This document shows positions 19,335 through 29,712 of a DNA stretch of 64,000 nt, in pieces; positions within the stretch are counted from its first letter, which is position 1, and every line of letters begins with the position of its first letter. The DNA is from Limisphaerales bacterium. Lineage in GTDB: Bacteria; Verrucomicrobiota; Verrucomicrobiia; Limisphaerales; AAA164-E04. Under the pieces are notes generated by a model. It saw only the letters and a list, made by a program, of their open reading frames with translations, did no database searches and was not told the origin of the DNA. The translations under genes were made by a program, and so were the position numbers. Location: assembly GCA_024761205.1 (NCBI GenBank), contig JAMASS010000004.1:585895-649894 (forward strand), in the 5' to 3' direction.

Positions 19335-19544
19335 ATGGTTGAGCGGGTGGCACATGGGCCAGACGTCGCGCTGGGTATGCTTAATGCGGAGCGCGACGAC
19401 TACGGGCAGGGCGTGCTGGAGCAGCGGTTGAGGGATGCCCTCGTCATACTCAACCCAGACCTTCCCGCCGAGACGTTGGACGACACCTTCCGCCGGCTGA
19501 CCCGCCCGGAAGGTGCAAGGTTTGTGCTGGGGCTTGCTGAATGA
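19335..19544 (+). pseudogene. Truncated duplicate of hsdR 5' end
   Basis: A 69-codon frame closely parallels residues about 28-85 of the intact HsdR that starts next to it. Shared stretches include NAER.DY....LE.RLRDAL and LDDTFR.LTR.EGA. The copy diverges at many positions (for example DLPAETLDDT against NLPAKTLDDT), so it is not a recent tandem duplication. It more likely derives from a related second hsdR lost by deletion. Its end overlaps the real hsdR start by four bases. Confidence 0.75.
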
Positions 19545-22500
19545 TCGGGATATCGGAATCCACCGTTGAACAGGCAGCCCTGGCTTGGCTGGAAGCAGCA
19601 GACTGGAGCGTTGCCCACAACCGCGACATCGCCCCTGGTACCTCGAACGCCGAGCGCGAAGACTACAGGCAAGTCGTGCTGGAGCGGCGGTTGAGGGATG
19701 CCCTCGCCAGCCACAATCCAAACCTTCCCGCCAAGACGTTGGACGACACCTTCCGGCAGCTGACCCGCCTGGAAGGCGCGACGCCGGAAGCCCGCAACCG
19801 CGAGTTTCACCGGATGCTGGTGAACGGCGTGATGGTGGAGTACTGGGCGGATGACAGCGCTACTCGCGGCGCGCAGGCTCAGGTCATTAACTTCACCGAT
19901 CCGTCGGCCAACGACTGGCTTGCCGTCAACCAGTTCACGGTTAGGGAGAACAAAAACAACCGCCGGCCTGACGTCGTGCTCTTCGTGAACGGTTTGCCTC
20001 TGGGCATCATCGAGCTCAAGAACCCGGCCGACGAGGACGCCACCATCTGGACCGCCTGGCAGCAACTCCAGACCTACAAGTCAGAGCTGCCGACGCTCTT
20101 CTCCATGAACGAAATACTCATAGTTTCGGACGGACCTCAGGCGCGCATCGGCTCCCTCACCGCGGGGCGGGAATGGTTCAAGCCCTGGCGCACCATTGCA
20201 AACGGGGACGACAAACCGAAGCTCGAATACCAACTCGAAACTCTCATCCGCGGATTCTTCGAACCCGCCCGACTCCTTGAATACCTCCGCTACTTCATCC
20301 TCTTCGAACAGGACGGCGACCGGCTCATCAAGAAAATCGCCGGCTACCACCAGTTTCACGGCGTCCGCAAAGCCGTCCGTGTGACCCTCACCGCCTCTCA
20401 GAAAGTCGACAACGAAAACAAACTCAAAGAACCCCGCGCCCCCTACGGGAAGGGAGGCGTTCCCGGCTCGAAGAAAGCCGGCGTCTTTTGGCACACCCAG
20501 GGATCAGGCAAGAGCATCTCCATGGCCTGCTACGCCGGCCTGCTCGTCCAGCAGCCCGAGATGAACAACCCTACCCTTGTCGTCGTCACTGACCGGAACG
20601 ACCTCGACGGCCAGCTCTACCAACAATTCTGCTCCGCCAAAGACCTCCTCAAACAAAATCCCGAACAAGCCGACAGCCGCGAAGAACTCCGCCGGAAGCT
20701 CAGCGAACGGCAATCCGGAGGCATCATCTTCACCACCGTCCAAAAGTTCTCCCTCCTTGGAGGCGAAGAACGCCACCCTCCGCTCTGTCAACGCCACAAC
20801 CTCGTCGTCATCTCCGACGAAGCCCATCGCAGCCAATATGGCCTCACCGCCCGCCTCGACAAGAAGAAGGGTGTCTACAAATTTGGCTACGCCAAACACA
20901 TGCGCGACGCCCTGCCGAACGCCTCCTTTATTGGCTTCACCGGCACGCCCATCGAACTCGAGGACAAAGACACCCGCGGCACCTTCGGCGACTACGTCAG
21001 CATTTACGACATTCAGGACGCCGTCGACGACGGAGCCACCGTGGAGATATTCTACGAAAGCCGCCTCGCCAAACTCGACATCAACCGCGCCGAGATCGAA
21101 GCCCTTAACCGGGAGGTCGAGGAAGTCATCGAAGACGAGGAAGACATCGCCGCCCGTGAGAAAACCAAGGGAAAATGGGCTGAACTAGCCAAGCTCGTCG
21201 GGGCCGAAAAACGCCTCAAAGAGATTGCCGCCGATCTCATCCAACACTTCGAGACCCGCATCAAATCCCTTGAAGGCAAGGCCATGATCGTCTGCATGAG
21301 CCGTGACATCTGCGTTTCCCTCTTCAACGAGATCATCGCACTCCGCCCCGGCTGGACCGGCACCCGCCGCAAGAAGCAGGGTCAAGACAGCGGTTACAAC
21401 CCTGAAAATGGCACCATCCGCATTGTCATGACCGGCAACGCCACGGATCGGAAAGCGCTCCAAGACCACGGCTACACGAAACAGGAGAAGCGGCGCCTTG
21501 AACAACGCTTCAAAAACCCCGCCGATCCGCTCAAACTCGTCATTGTCCGCGACATGTGGCTCACTGGCTTTGACGCCCCCTGCTGCCACACCATGTACAT
21601 CGACAAACCCATGCGAGGCCATAATCTCGCCCAGTCGATCGCTCGCGTGAACCGTGTCTTCAAAGACAAGCCCGGCGGCCTCATCGTCGACTACATTGGG
21701 ATCGCCGGAGACCTCAAACGCGCCGTCAAGACCTACACCGACGCCAAGGGCAAAGGCCAACCCACCGTCAAAGCCCAGAATGCCCTCGACATCCTACTCG
21801 AGAAAATGGAGGTCGTCCGGAACATGTATCACAATTTCGACTACTCCGCCTACAGGACCAAGCCCCTTGAAGTCCTCATCCCGGCCGCCAACCACATCCT
21901 CGGTCTCAAAGACGGCAAAAAACGCTACGCCAACGTCATGGCCAGCATCACCAAGTCTTATTCCCTTTGCAGCACCCTCGACGAGGCCGCCGCATGCCGC
22001 AAAGAGATCGCCTTCTTTTCCGCTGTCCGTGCCGTCATTATCAAGGACGCTACCGCCAAAACCGGACCGGCTCGCAAGACCAAAGACTCCGTCCTCAAAC
22101 AAATCCTCAACCACGCCGTCCTCTCTCAAGGTGTCGTCGACATCTTCAAACTTGCCGGTCTAGACAAACCCACCATCAGCCTCCTCTCCGATGAGTTCCT
22201 TGATGACGTCAAGAAGCTCCCGACAAAGCACCTCGCCGTCGAACTCCTCGAACGTCTCATTCGCGATCAAATCCGCTCTCGCGCCCTCACCAACATCGTC
22301 CAGCAAAAGAAGTATAGCGACCGCCTTCTTGAAACTCTCCGCAAATACCACAACCGCGCCATCGAAACCGCAATGGTGATCGAAGAACTCATCGCCACGG
22401 CAAAAGACTTCCAAGCCGCACTCAAACGTGATGAAGAGCTCGGGCTAACCCCGGACGAAGTTGCTTTTTACGACGCTCTCGCCGAGCGCCCCGAGGTTCT

Positions 22501-22729
22501 CGAGGCCATGGGCAACGAGACTCTCAAATCCCTCGCGGCTGAACTCACTGAAAAACTCCGCAACAGCACCACCATCGACTGGCAAGTTCGTGGAAACGTC
22601 CGCGCCAAAATGCGCCTCCTCGTCAAACGCCTCCTGCGGAAATATAAGTACCCGCCCGAAGGCCAAGAAGAATCGATTGCCCGCGTCATCGAACAAGCCG
22701 AAGCCCTCACAAATTCGTGGTCGTCATGA
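19541..22729 (+). CDS. hsdR: Type I restriction endonuclease subunit R
   Basis: 1062-residue restriction/translocase subunit. The N-terminal PD-(D/E)xK nuclease is seen in RPDVVLFVNG with IIELKNPAD (Lys at about residue 160). The SF2 helicase motor follows: Walker A GSGKS at about residue 321, DEAH at about 426, and FTGTPIE. A C-terminal assembly domain is rich in long helices. It cuts DNA far from unmodified sites after translocation with HsdM and HsdS. Codons are strongly C-ending, matching hsdM. All motifs appear intact, so the island is probably active. Confidence 0.97.
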   Translation: MIGISESTVEQAALAWLEAADWSVAHNRDIAPGTSNAEREDYRQVVLERRLRDALASHNPNLPAKTLDDTFRQLTRLEGATPEARNREFHRMLVNGVMVEYWADDSATRGAQAQVINFTDPSANDWLAVNQFTVRENKNNRRPDVVLFVNGLPLGIIELKNPADEDATIWTAWQQLQTYKSELPTLFSMNEILIVSDGPQARIGSLTAGREWFKPWRTIANGDDKPKLEYQLETLIRGFFEPARLLEYLRYFILFEQDGDRLIKKIAGYHQFHGVRKAVRVTLTASQKVDNENKLKEPRAPYGKGGVPGSKKAGVFWHTQGSGKSISMACYAGLLVQQPEMNNPTLVVVTDRNDLDGQLYQQFCSAKDLLKQNPEQADSREELRRKLSERQSGGIIFTTVQKFSLLGGEERHPPLCQRHNLVVISDEAHRSQYGLTARLDKKKGVYKFGYAKHMRDALPNASFIGFTGTPIELEDKDTRGTFGDYVSIYDIQDAVDDGATVEIFYESRLAKLDINRAEIEALNREVEEVIEDEEDIAAREKTKGKWAELAKLVGAEKRLKEIAADLIQHFETRIKSLEGKAMIVCMSRDICVSLFNEIIALRPGWTGTRRKKQGQDSGYNPENGTIRIVMTGNATDRKALQDHGYTKQEKRRLEQRFKNPADPLKLVIVRDMWLTGFDAPCCHTMYIDKPMRGHNLAQSIARVNRVFKDKPGGLIVDYIGIAGDLKRAVKTYTDAKGKGQPTVKAQNALDILLEKMEVVRNMYHNFDYSAYRTKPLEVLIPAANHILGLKDGKKRYANVMASITKSYSLCSTLDEAAACRKEIAFFSAVRAVIIKDATAKTGPARKTKDSVLKQILNHAVLSQGVVDIFKLAGLDKPTISLLSDEFLDDVKKLPTKHLAVELLERLIRDQIRSRALTNIVQQKKYSDRLLETLRKYHNRAIETAMVIEELIATAKDFQAALKRDEELGLTPDEVAFYDALAERPEVLEAMGNETLKSLAAELTEKLRNSTTIDWQVRGNVRAKMRLLVKRLLRKYKYPPEGQEESIARVIEQAEALTNSWSS

Positions 22730-22978
22730 ACCCGAAAGCCGAATATGCCATTACAAACCCCGCCCATGCCGCTGGCAGAGCTCCCCCAGCGCAGCCGCAC
22801 TGCGGTCCATGCCTGAGCATCTCACCAAGGATAGATTCCAAGAAACACGTCCTGGCACAAAGCGCGGAATGCAAACCCTGACCAGCACTTCGAAGCGCAT
22901 CGGCTCTCAACAAACTTCCCACCGGGCCAGGTCGCCCGCGTGAGGGCATTGGGTCTGATGCAACGATTCTTCGATTAA

Positions 22979-23035
22979 AATGACCGGAACCAGGATGGCT
23001 ACCTCGACCAAGAGGAACTGCGGCTGCTCGCCTAG
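22979..23035 (+). pseudogene. EF-hand fragment
   Basis: An isolated peptide NDRNQDGYLDQEELRLLA followed by a stop fits an EF-hand calcium loop (D.N.DGY.D..E). No start or longer frame surrounds it, so it is probably the end of a decayed secreted EF-hand or esterase gene. Confidence 0.45.
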
Positions 23036-23134
23036 CGACAAGCGGCCAATTAATCTCCCAACCGTTCCAATAACAATTGCACCTATCCCTCCGGATGCCG
23101 CGATCGCGATACTGTCGCAAGTGCCGGGAAGGGG

Positions 23135-23790
23135 TTGAGATCAAACTCAACATTGCCTATCGCGAAGGCAACAAAACCTGACAACTTGAGTTGGCGAAAT
23201 CTAAGGCGCCCTCATCATCGCCCCGCAATCATCTTCATCCATGGCGGTGGCTGGCGGAGTGGCGACAAACGAACGGCTAATTTCACCGGACCGGCACTGC
23301 AATACGCCGGCAAGGGCTACGTGACTATGCCGGTGAATTATCGACTCGGCTGCGAGATTTTGCCATGCGTGCAAGATGCCAAATGCGCGGTTCGCTGGCT
23401 TCGAGCCCACGCCGAGCAATGCAACATCGATTCCCAACGCATCGGCGCCTACGGTAATTCCGCCGTAGCCCACCTCGTGACAATGCTCTGCCTCTCGCCG
23501 CACCCATGACTTATGTTTCTGCGGACGCACCCTGCAATGCTGCTTTTCCACGACGCGCGGATCGAACTGTGTCCGTCAACAACACCGATGAATCCGTGAA
23601 AGCGGCTGAAAGCCGCTGGGGGGCCAAGGACATCACCTACAAACGATACACTAACAACTCCGGTCACAGCGTCTTTCAACACAACGCGAAGGAAACACAT
23701 CCCCTGATGGAGACTTCTTCGCCCGCACATTGCAAACACCCACGTCTCGTAACGCAAACGCTCAAGCAAAGACATGTCCGTCCCGTTCAA
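23135..23790 (+). pseudogene. Alpha/beta-hydrolase (esterase) pseudogene 1
   Basis: The first part reads PAIIFIHGGGWRSGDKRT, with the HGGG oxyanion motif, then VNYRLGCEILPCVQDAKCAV and the nucleophile elbow GAYGNSAVAHL, before a stop at about 23507. The C-terminal half continues in another frame (TYVSADAP, then NNTDESVK, GAKDITYKRYTNNSGHSVFQ). This is the pattern of a BD-FAE-like carboxylesterase broken by frameshifts. The elbow reads GNSAVAH where relatives have GxSAGAH. Confidence 0.75.
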
Positions 23791-23971
23791 TCAGAGTGAG
23801 TTATTTCATGCCGCTCTTCAAAAAGCGGACTTCAAGTCGCGCCTCCACCGTGTCGAGGGCGCCGGTCACGGTTTTCTCGATGCCATCAGGGACACACCGG
23901 AATCGTTGTTTGAAATGTCCGCCGCCTTTTTCGACCAACATCTCAACCCTGAACACAACAAAACGAAATAA
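23774..23971 (+). pseudogene. Alpha/beta-hydrolase C-terminal fragment 2
   Basis: A 65-residue frame matches only the end of a prolyl-oligopeptidase-like esterase: VPFNQSELFHAALQKADFKS, HRVEGAGHGF (catalytic His region) and FFDQHL. No upstream part is present, so a deletion removed most of the gene. It partly overlaps the end of the first esterase remnant, suggesting that adjacent paralogues fused. Confidence 0.7.
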
Positions 23972-23979
23972 CCATGCGC

Positions 23980-24638
23980 CCTTTGATTCAATGCTCCGAC
24001 CCCACGCCGCCATTCGCCAAGGTAGCGGAGATCACCGAGGAACTCATCGATTCAGTGCCAGAAAAGCGTTGCTTTCCTGAGTCCTCCGATATCGAGATCG
24101 GCAACCGAGAGAACCGGTCGGCAATCTCGGCACCGTTCTTGAGTTGATCGACACCGTGTTGATGAAACAGTTTAAGATCACCCCTGATCGTGTCTACTGT
24201 CTTGGCCACTCCATGGGCGGGGGCGGTACCTTCACAGGCCATCTATCAGCACCCGAATCGGTTCGCAGCCGCGACACCACCGACGGCATGCTCCCTCCGC
24301 GGCGTGATGCTTTGCGCATCAAGGATGTCTCAGCTAGGCTTGCCATGGTGCAACCCAACCGTTCCTCACGAAGGCACCGCGTTCGTTTTTAACAAGCTCA
24401 AAGCCATCGCAGCAACATGAAATTCACCACCCTCAAAGGCATCAAACACGCCACCGTCACGCCCGCCTTCAGCTACACAGGAGACGACCCCGCTAAGGGA
24501 TTTACTACGGTCCACACCTCAGACCAAACGGACAAGACCAACGATGTTTGGGATTGGTTATTCCCGCAGAAACGGAGAGAGGTTTTAATCCCTGCTCCGT
24601 TGACTATTGATCCAATGCAATGCCGATGTGAAGCGTGA
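23980..24638 (+). pseudogene. Alpha/beta-hydrolase pseudogene 3
   Basis: Pieces in different frames make one esterase. The middle part reads FKITPDRVYCLGHSMGGGGT with the Ser elbow GHSMGG, followed in another frame by AIYQHPNRFAAATPPTAC. The C-terminal part reads KFTTLKGIKHATVTPAFSYT, with its catalytic-His region, and DVWDWLFPQKR. Several frameshifts separate them, so it is non-functional. It is the third esterase remnant in a row. Confidence 0.7.
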
Positions 24639-25690
24639 CATTACTACCCACAAACGTGTGGCGAGTCTTCGCGCTCGTGATCTCTTCTAGCCATACCAGC
24701 ATCGGCGACGAAGCGCTCCACGACTAGTTGGATTGGCACCATCAAAACGTTTCCAGCCAAGCGCCGGAACTCCCCTACTCCAACCATCATCGAAAGGCTT
24801 CGAAGTGGTCTCAAACATGGCGACCCTCCATTTCGATCTAGTCGCACCCACGGTTGGGTCTCAGAGCCATTCACCTTCCAGAAGAAGCAAAGAGCTTGGT
24901 GATTCCCGGTTCTCCCAACCTCCAAATGATAACAATCGACGATAGAGAGCCTACGAAACGCGAGCATCAATCTTTTCAGCCACGGCCCTCGCTGCATTCA
25001 ATCTCACGTTTTTGATCTGATTCCTACGGATGATCAGCGCCAAACGATTCCAACAAAGGGCGAACTTATGTTTCATATCTGGGCGACCAAGTTTTACGTG
25101 GAGGCGAAAATCCACGCGGTTGAACAAACCACGATCACAACCGTGACGCTCACCATTGATTTAATCAAGGAGGTCACTCAAAACCTCAAGGGAAGCGGAA
25201 GGCACCATCACTCGCCCAATCCTGATGCGCGCCGCCAAGCGCACGGGCAATGAAGGCATCGCTATTGCCGGCAAAGGGGAGATTTTTGGTAACTCCTTTC
25301 CCTCTCCCAAAGGGACTGAGGCTATCATCTTCCATCGCACCCGTGATCGTTTTCGACTCCAACAATGTTCCAACCTCAGCAAGGATGGCGCCCTTACCTC
25401 CGGTCAGCCCAAATCCGTCGCGATGCGCCTTCACATCATGGAGAAAACCGCACTAGACGAGATCGCCAGTGCAGTCACCGTCGAGGCCGAACCTTTGACC
25501 AAAGCAGCCTTCAAAATCGGAGCCGGCTTTATACCATTGGAACCGCGCGCCCAGAATCCTTGCGTTGGTTTTACGAATATCCGGAGACGACCTCAACGGC
25601 ATCAATCACCGCCGGAACCGTGGCGAACCGGGAGTTATCGCAATTTGCCACAGGAACACCGGCACCGGCGGCCGACTTGACCTAGCATCA
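24639..25690. other. Decayed region with no identified gene
   Basis: Several short plus-strand frames (around 25068-25253, 25225-25680) have protein-like composition, for example PILMRAAKRTGNEGIAIAG. They switch frames often and match no family I recognise. Probably one or two decayed secreted-protein genes. Confidence 0.4.
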
Positions 25691-25769
25691 TGACCGATGG
25701 CGACGGCCACTCATTGCCGCTCCTAGTTCAAAACAGCAGAAACTTCTCCGGCGAAAACGAAAAGCTTTT

Positions 25770-26752
25770 TTACGATCCCAAGAATCTCAAATACAACGAG
25801 AGCTTCATTTTGCCCATGTGGGCGCCGAGGAATCTCTCCATATCAAGAGCCCTCTCACCTTTCAAAGTTGTGGTAATCACCCCATCAAGCAGCTTTGCTC
25901 CCTCCAAGCGTAGATGCACTACTATCAAATGTCTCTCAGTGTCACCGAAACGACTTGTCACGTACCATTGATTTATTGCTAAGGTTCCACAGGCGGTTGA
26001 TTCTTGGATTCTGTCCAAGAAATAAACTCCTGCATATGTCCTCCTCTCCTGTTGGTGAATCGAAAAGGAATTGCCTCCAGGACCTTTCCATTTCCATAGA
26101 TCGGGCAAGCATTCTGTAATCTTGCCCTTGCCTTTTTCTCCGCTTCCTCGATGCGCTTACTGATCCAATCTTCGTTTTCGGTCTCAAGCGGTATTCCGAG
26201 GGCAAGGGCGGTTTCATTGATCCATTCGACATGATCGGCGTGCCAGTGGGGGCTTCGGGGCGGCCTTCGTTTAGTTCGCGCTCGGAGTCCGTGCGGAGTT
26301 TGTTCAGGTAATCGGCTGCGGTGCGCCAATCCCTTTTCCTTGCCTTGTCCCATTTGATGGTTTGCAAAGCTTTTTCGGCATTCACTTCATCATAGGTGGC
26401 AAAACTAGCGGGCATTTTCTCAAGGAAATCTTTTCCCGTCTGAATTTTCCCGATGCGGCTGCTTCCCTAAGTGCCTCGGCTTCTCGCTTCCGTTCTTTTC
26501 TCGATATATCTCTGCCTTGGCTTCCTTCTCTGTCTGCTTCGGTCTCGAAGCGGTGAATTTCTGAAAGGTACTTGGCATTTCGATTATCTCTGTATTGTCG
26601 GGCTTCCGTTGTTCGCTGCTTTCATTGGCAAAGTTCGGCGGGGTTTCGCCTCCAAGCCAAAGAGTGAAGGCGACTGCCAAGACTCCCTCTCCGATAATGA
26701 TTGAAGGTTTTTTCAGCATGTGGATTTCCGTTGAGCATTTAGCTCTCTCCAT
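25770..26752 (-). pseudogene. Frameshifted gene of unknown function
   Basis: On the minus strand a protein can be followed through at least three frames. It starts at about 26720 with a hydrophobic leader (MLKKPSIIIGEGVLAVAFTL), continues through ALQTIKWDKARKRDWRTAAD and WINETALALGIPLETENED, and ends near RFGDTERHLIVVHLRL and GVITTTLKGERALD. It was probably a secreted or anchored protein. I do not recognise the family. Confidence 0.45.
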
Positions 26753-26755
26753 CTA

Positions 26756-27180
26756 AACAAGCCTCGTAACGAGCGAGTGATTTTCCTCTCAAGTAGTTGA
26801 AAGGATAGTGATATGCTAAGCCCAATAATATCCGTGCCTTTTCTTTCGTATCGTCGATCGCCTTATACAATGCGTCGATTCTGTTCAGTAATGCGTCGAC
26901 CTTTCCATTGCTTTTAATAATTTGGCCTCTCCTTCAACTTTTCGGTCTTTCCGGCGAGTTAAAGGTCTGTCATTTGATCGGTGAGACTGTTGTTCTGCGC
27001 CTCCAGTTCCCCTATTTTGTCATGAGCCGCATTGATCTGGGCTTCGAGAGAATGCGATTGTCCTCACCATCCAATCGCTTATTTCCGAAGCACATTTTTC
27101 GTATTCGTCGTTTATTACTCCCTGCTCGGCTATCAGAGCGGCATCGTGACCTGCCAAAACAGATGAAGGCTAATTATCCC
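26756..27180 (-). pseudogene. Frameshifted coiled-coil protein remnant
   Basis: Minus-strand pieces include EAQINAAHDKIGELEAQ, a heptad-like coiled coil, and in another frame VDALLNRIDALYKAIDDTKE. Stops and frame changes break it. It lies directly upstream of the previous remnant and may be part of the same decayed operon. Confidence 0.4.
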
Positions 27181-27399
27181 TAAGATATAGGGAGTTATAT
27201 TTAGGCAGTTTAGCGCGCCGTCTTGGATTTGCTGCTACTTCGGACATGGAATGAGGAGAATCCACCGGGGTAGAACACCGGGAAAAGGGATACCGCCAAG
27301 AGTGTCACGGTCATCGAGCTGATGAATATGTCCACCCACTTGAGACAGCGGCCGCCAAGTGTGTTTGAAGCGCAAGACTCCCATCGCCAAGCCGGTGCC

Positions 27400-28090
27400 C
27401 TACTAATGCCCGCAGATTGCCGAAGCGACCTCAGCGTGCGCACCGGCACGGCCTTGGAGCGTTCCAAAGTGCGCCGCAAATGGGCAATCGCCGTTACCTG
27501 TGTTTGACCGAGCCTCAAGGGCGGGGTGAGCATGAAACCGCACCGAGAATATCGGCGTCAGCCAAAAGACCGCCTGCTTCAGGCTTGGGCCGCGCGAAGG
27601 CAAGGACGCCTCGTTCTCCGGCCCGGGCTGAGGCGGATGAAACTTACTTTAGCGGGAAACATGCCAACATGAGCAACGCTCGCCGAAGGCCGCTTAAAGG
27701 CACCGGATGCGGGCACCGTGAGCAAAAGAGAGGGAGGGGGGCGGCGGGAAAGTTTTGCGCTCGGTTAGGAACCCGGAACCGCCAAGGGCGGGCGCCGTGG
27801 GCAAGAGGGCGGCGGGAAAGACCGGACGAGGCAGCGGCTTATGCGGGATTCGCCCATGAAGGAGATCAATCACTCCGAATACGTGTGCGGCACGGTGCAC
27901 CCGAACGGTGTGGAATCCTTCTGGCCCATGCTGAAACGGGCATATAGGGGCACGTTTCACAAAATCTCCCCTAGGGACCTGAATCAGTGCATTCAAGAAT
28001 TTTCGTCGGCAAGCTCGGGGCTTCGCCAAGCGGACACGCTGGCGCAAATGACTGCGCTGGCCGTCGGCCTTGTTGGCCGTCGGCACGGCC
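27400..28090 (+). mobile_element. IS1595-family transposase remnant
   Basis: Fragments in different frames match an ISXO2/IS1595 transposase. They are LSVRTGTALERSKVRRKWAI, then the catalytic-core start ADETYFSGK (DDE-type Asp region), and the C-terminal part NHSEYVCGTVHPNGVESFWP with LKRAYRGTFHKISPRDLNQ. Frameshifts and an interruption between the DETYF and HPNGVESFW parts show it is dead. I could not define its terminal inverted repeats. It sits inside the decayed stretch after the restriction island. Confidence 0.75.
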
Positions 28091-28370
28091 CTTTCATCGC
28101 TGATAACGGACTGCCTCTCGGGAAGGGGGGGCATGAGCAGAGTCCACGCTTCAAGGGCGCGACGCCCGAGGGCATTGATGCGAGCAGCCATCCGATTGGG
28201 AACCTTTCCAGCGTCGGCTTGATCGGGCCTTGCCGAAGCTCTAATGGAACGACCTAGCTGCCGTTGGATGATTACCCCACCCCCGAGGTGATGGCGAGAA
28301 ACCGAGTGGACAATGCCCTCTATCCCGCAAAGACTTTTGCCGCTAAATCAAGTGTATAATTCCCAAATCT

Positions 28371-28514
28371 TTAGCCCGTGAGAGGACAGGCAATACCGGC
28401 GAGGATGGCGATGACCACCAACAATTCGATCAACGCAAAAGCGGCTCTTTTTTTCAGTATAAGCTTGGATGAGCTTACTATGCCGAGCTTCTCATCGGCA
28501 TCAAGCTCGATCAT
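28371..28514 (-). pseudogene. Type IV prepilin-like N-terminal fragment
   Basis: A 47-codon minus-strand frame contains AFALIELLVVIAILAGIA, the hydrophobic helix of type IV pilin/pseudopilin N-methylation signals (typically GFTLIELLVVIAI). Ala replaces the Gly at the cleavage site, and a stop follows right after the helix, so the globular domain is gone. Prepilin-like proteins with this signal are abundant in Verrucomicrobiota and Planctomycetota. Confidence 0.65.
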
Positions 28515-28699
28515 GCCTGCGATGGATCAAGATTCCTTGGGACGCAATGGATGCCCGCGAATAGTGTGGCCATCATGGATTTATCAGATGAACATGAATC
28601 TAGGCGCTGTAAATGACCTCTCTCGGTCTTTCCTGACGATTCACGGCCCGAAAGCTCGGACAACAGATGCTTTTGGTTCGTGCGAATAGACTGGCAAAG

Positions 28700-29480
28700 G
28701 TTATGTAAGACGATTTGCTACCCCTCGGGAGATCAGTGGATATCATCGGGGTAATAAGTGCCCCTTGTTCCGCCGCTTCCCGCAAATCAGGAGGCAAATC
28801 CAGAAACTCAATCTCGTGGGAGAGTTCGGACGATCGCTGGCATAGTTGTTACGGAAGATGATTCATCGTCCAGGGTTGAGCCTCAGAAGCTGCGTTAAAT
28901 TGGCAGATGTCGGCGTGAACCCTGAACTTCGTGGGAGCGAAAACCACAATCAGGGTGATTCTTTCTTTTCGGCATAGGTTGTTTGCCGCTTCAAGTATTG
29001 AAACGGTGGTGTTCAATGCTGCGAAATCTCGGGTGACAGTTCACGGCTTGGATATTTGAACCACGTCTGTCTGGGGCTCTTGGTTGGCGGAAGCATCCCG
29101 AAATATCAGGGTGGTGTGCAGTTTATTTTCCGAAACGACGTTTGCCTCGACAAATGAATCGCCCACGACGATGCAATTCGCCGTTGAATAGTGGACTCGG
29201 TTGCGGAATCTATTGTGACCGTTACGAATGTCATAGTCCCAAAAGGTTGTCGATGTTGCATTAATCCAACGGACTAGGGCATCACCATTCATTCTGTTGC
29301 GACTGTGACAGTGCCGATGAAATGTGGATCGGATCCCGGGTGGTCAAATTCCGTGTGTTTTCTCAGGAATCCACCGGTCTCCCCGAAAAGATGCCGGTAG
29401 TCAATCACCTCGAATAACGAGCACGCTTCAGCGATGGTGATCGCTATCAATAAGGGCATGTTGAAGGCAATAAAACGCAT
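28700..29480 (-). pseudogene. SGNH/AlgX-like protein pseudogene
   Basis: Read on the minus strand through several frames. A hydrophobic N-terminus (MRFIAFNMPLLIAITIAEAC) is followed by NRVHYSTANCIVVGDSFVEA, where GDS is the SGNH block I nucleophile. Then come LEAANNLCRKERITLIVVFA with PTKFRVHAD, and LSHEIEFLDLPPDLREAAEQ. The pattern is that of AlgX/AlgJ-related acetyltransferase-like or SGNH proteins. Stops between the segments show decay. Confidence 0.6.
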
Positions 29481-29712
29481 TACCTTCTGGCGTCGATTGA
29501 TGGCCGATACTCAGAAATAGCCAACCCAGCAAGCTGGGACAGGTAAAGGCCGTGAGGATCAGCATTTGCAGCGGAGATGCCCTGCTCGCGCCTCATAGTC
29601 AAATCGTGCCTGCCAGGAGAGATCAATCCAATGCGGCAACGGTCGGCCAGGTTTGGGGACATCCGCGGGAGTGGTGTGCCAGAGTTTTAACGAGGTTCGC
29701 TGCCGATTGATC

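Noticed and set aside
20081..22414. Several minus-strand frames inside hsdR
   Set aside because: Shadows of the C-ending codon use of hsdR; same low-complexity Gly/Val/Phe/Glu pattern.
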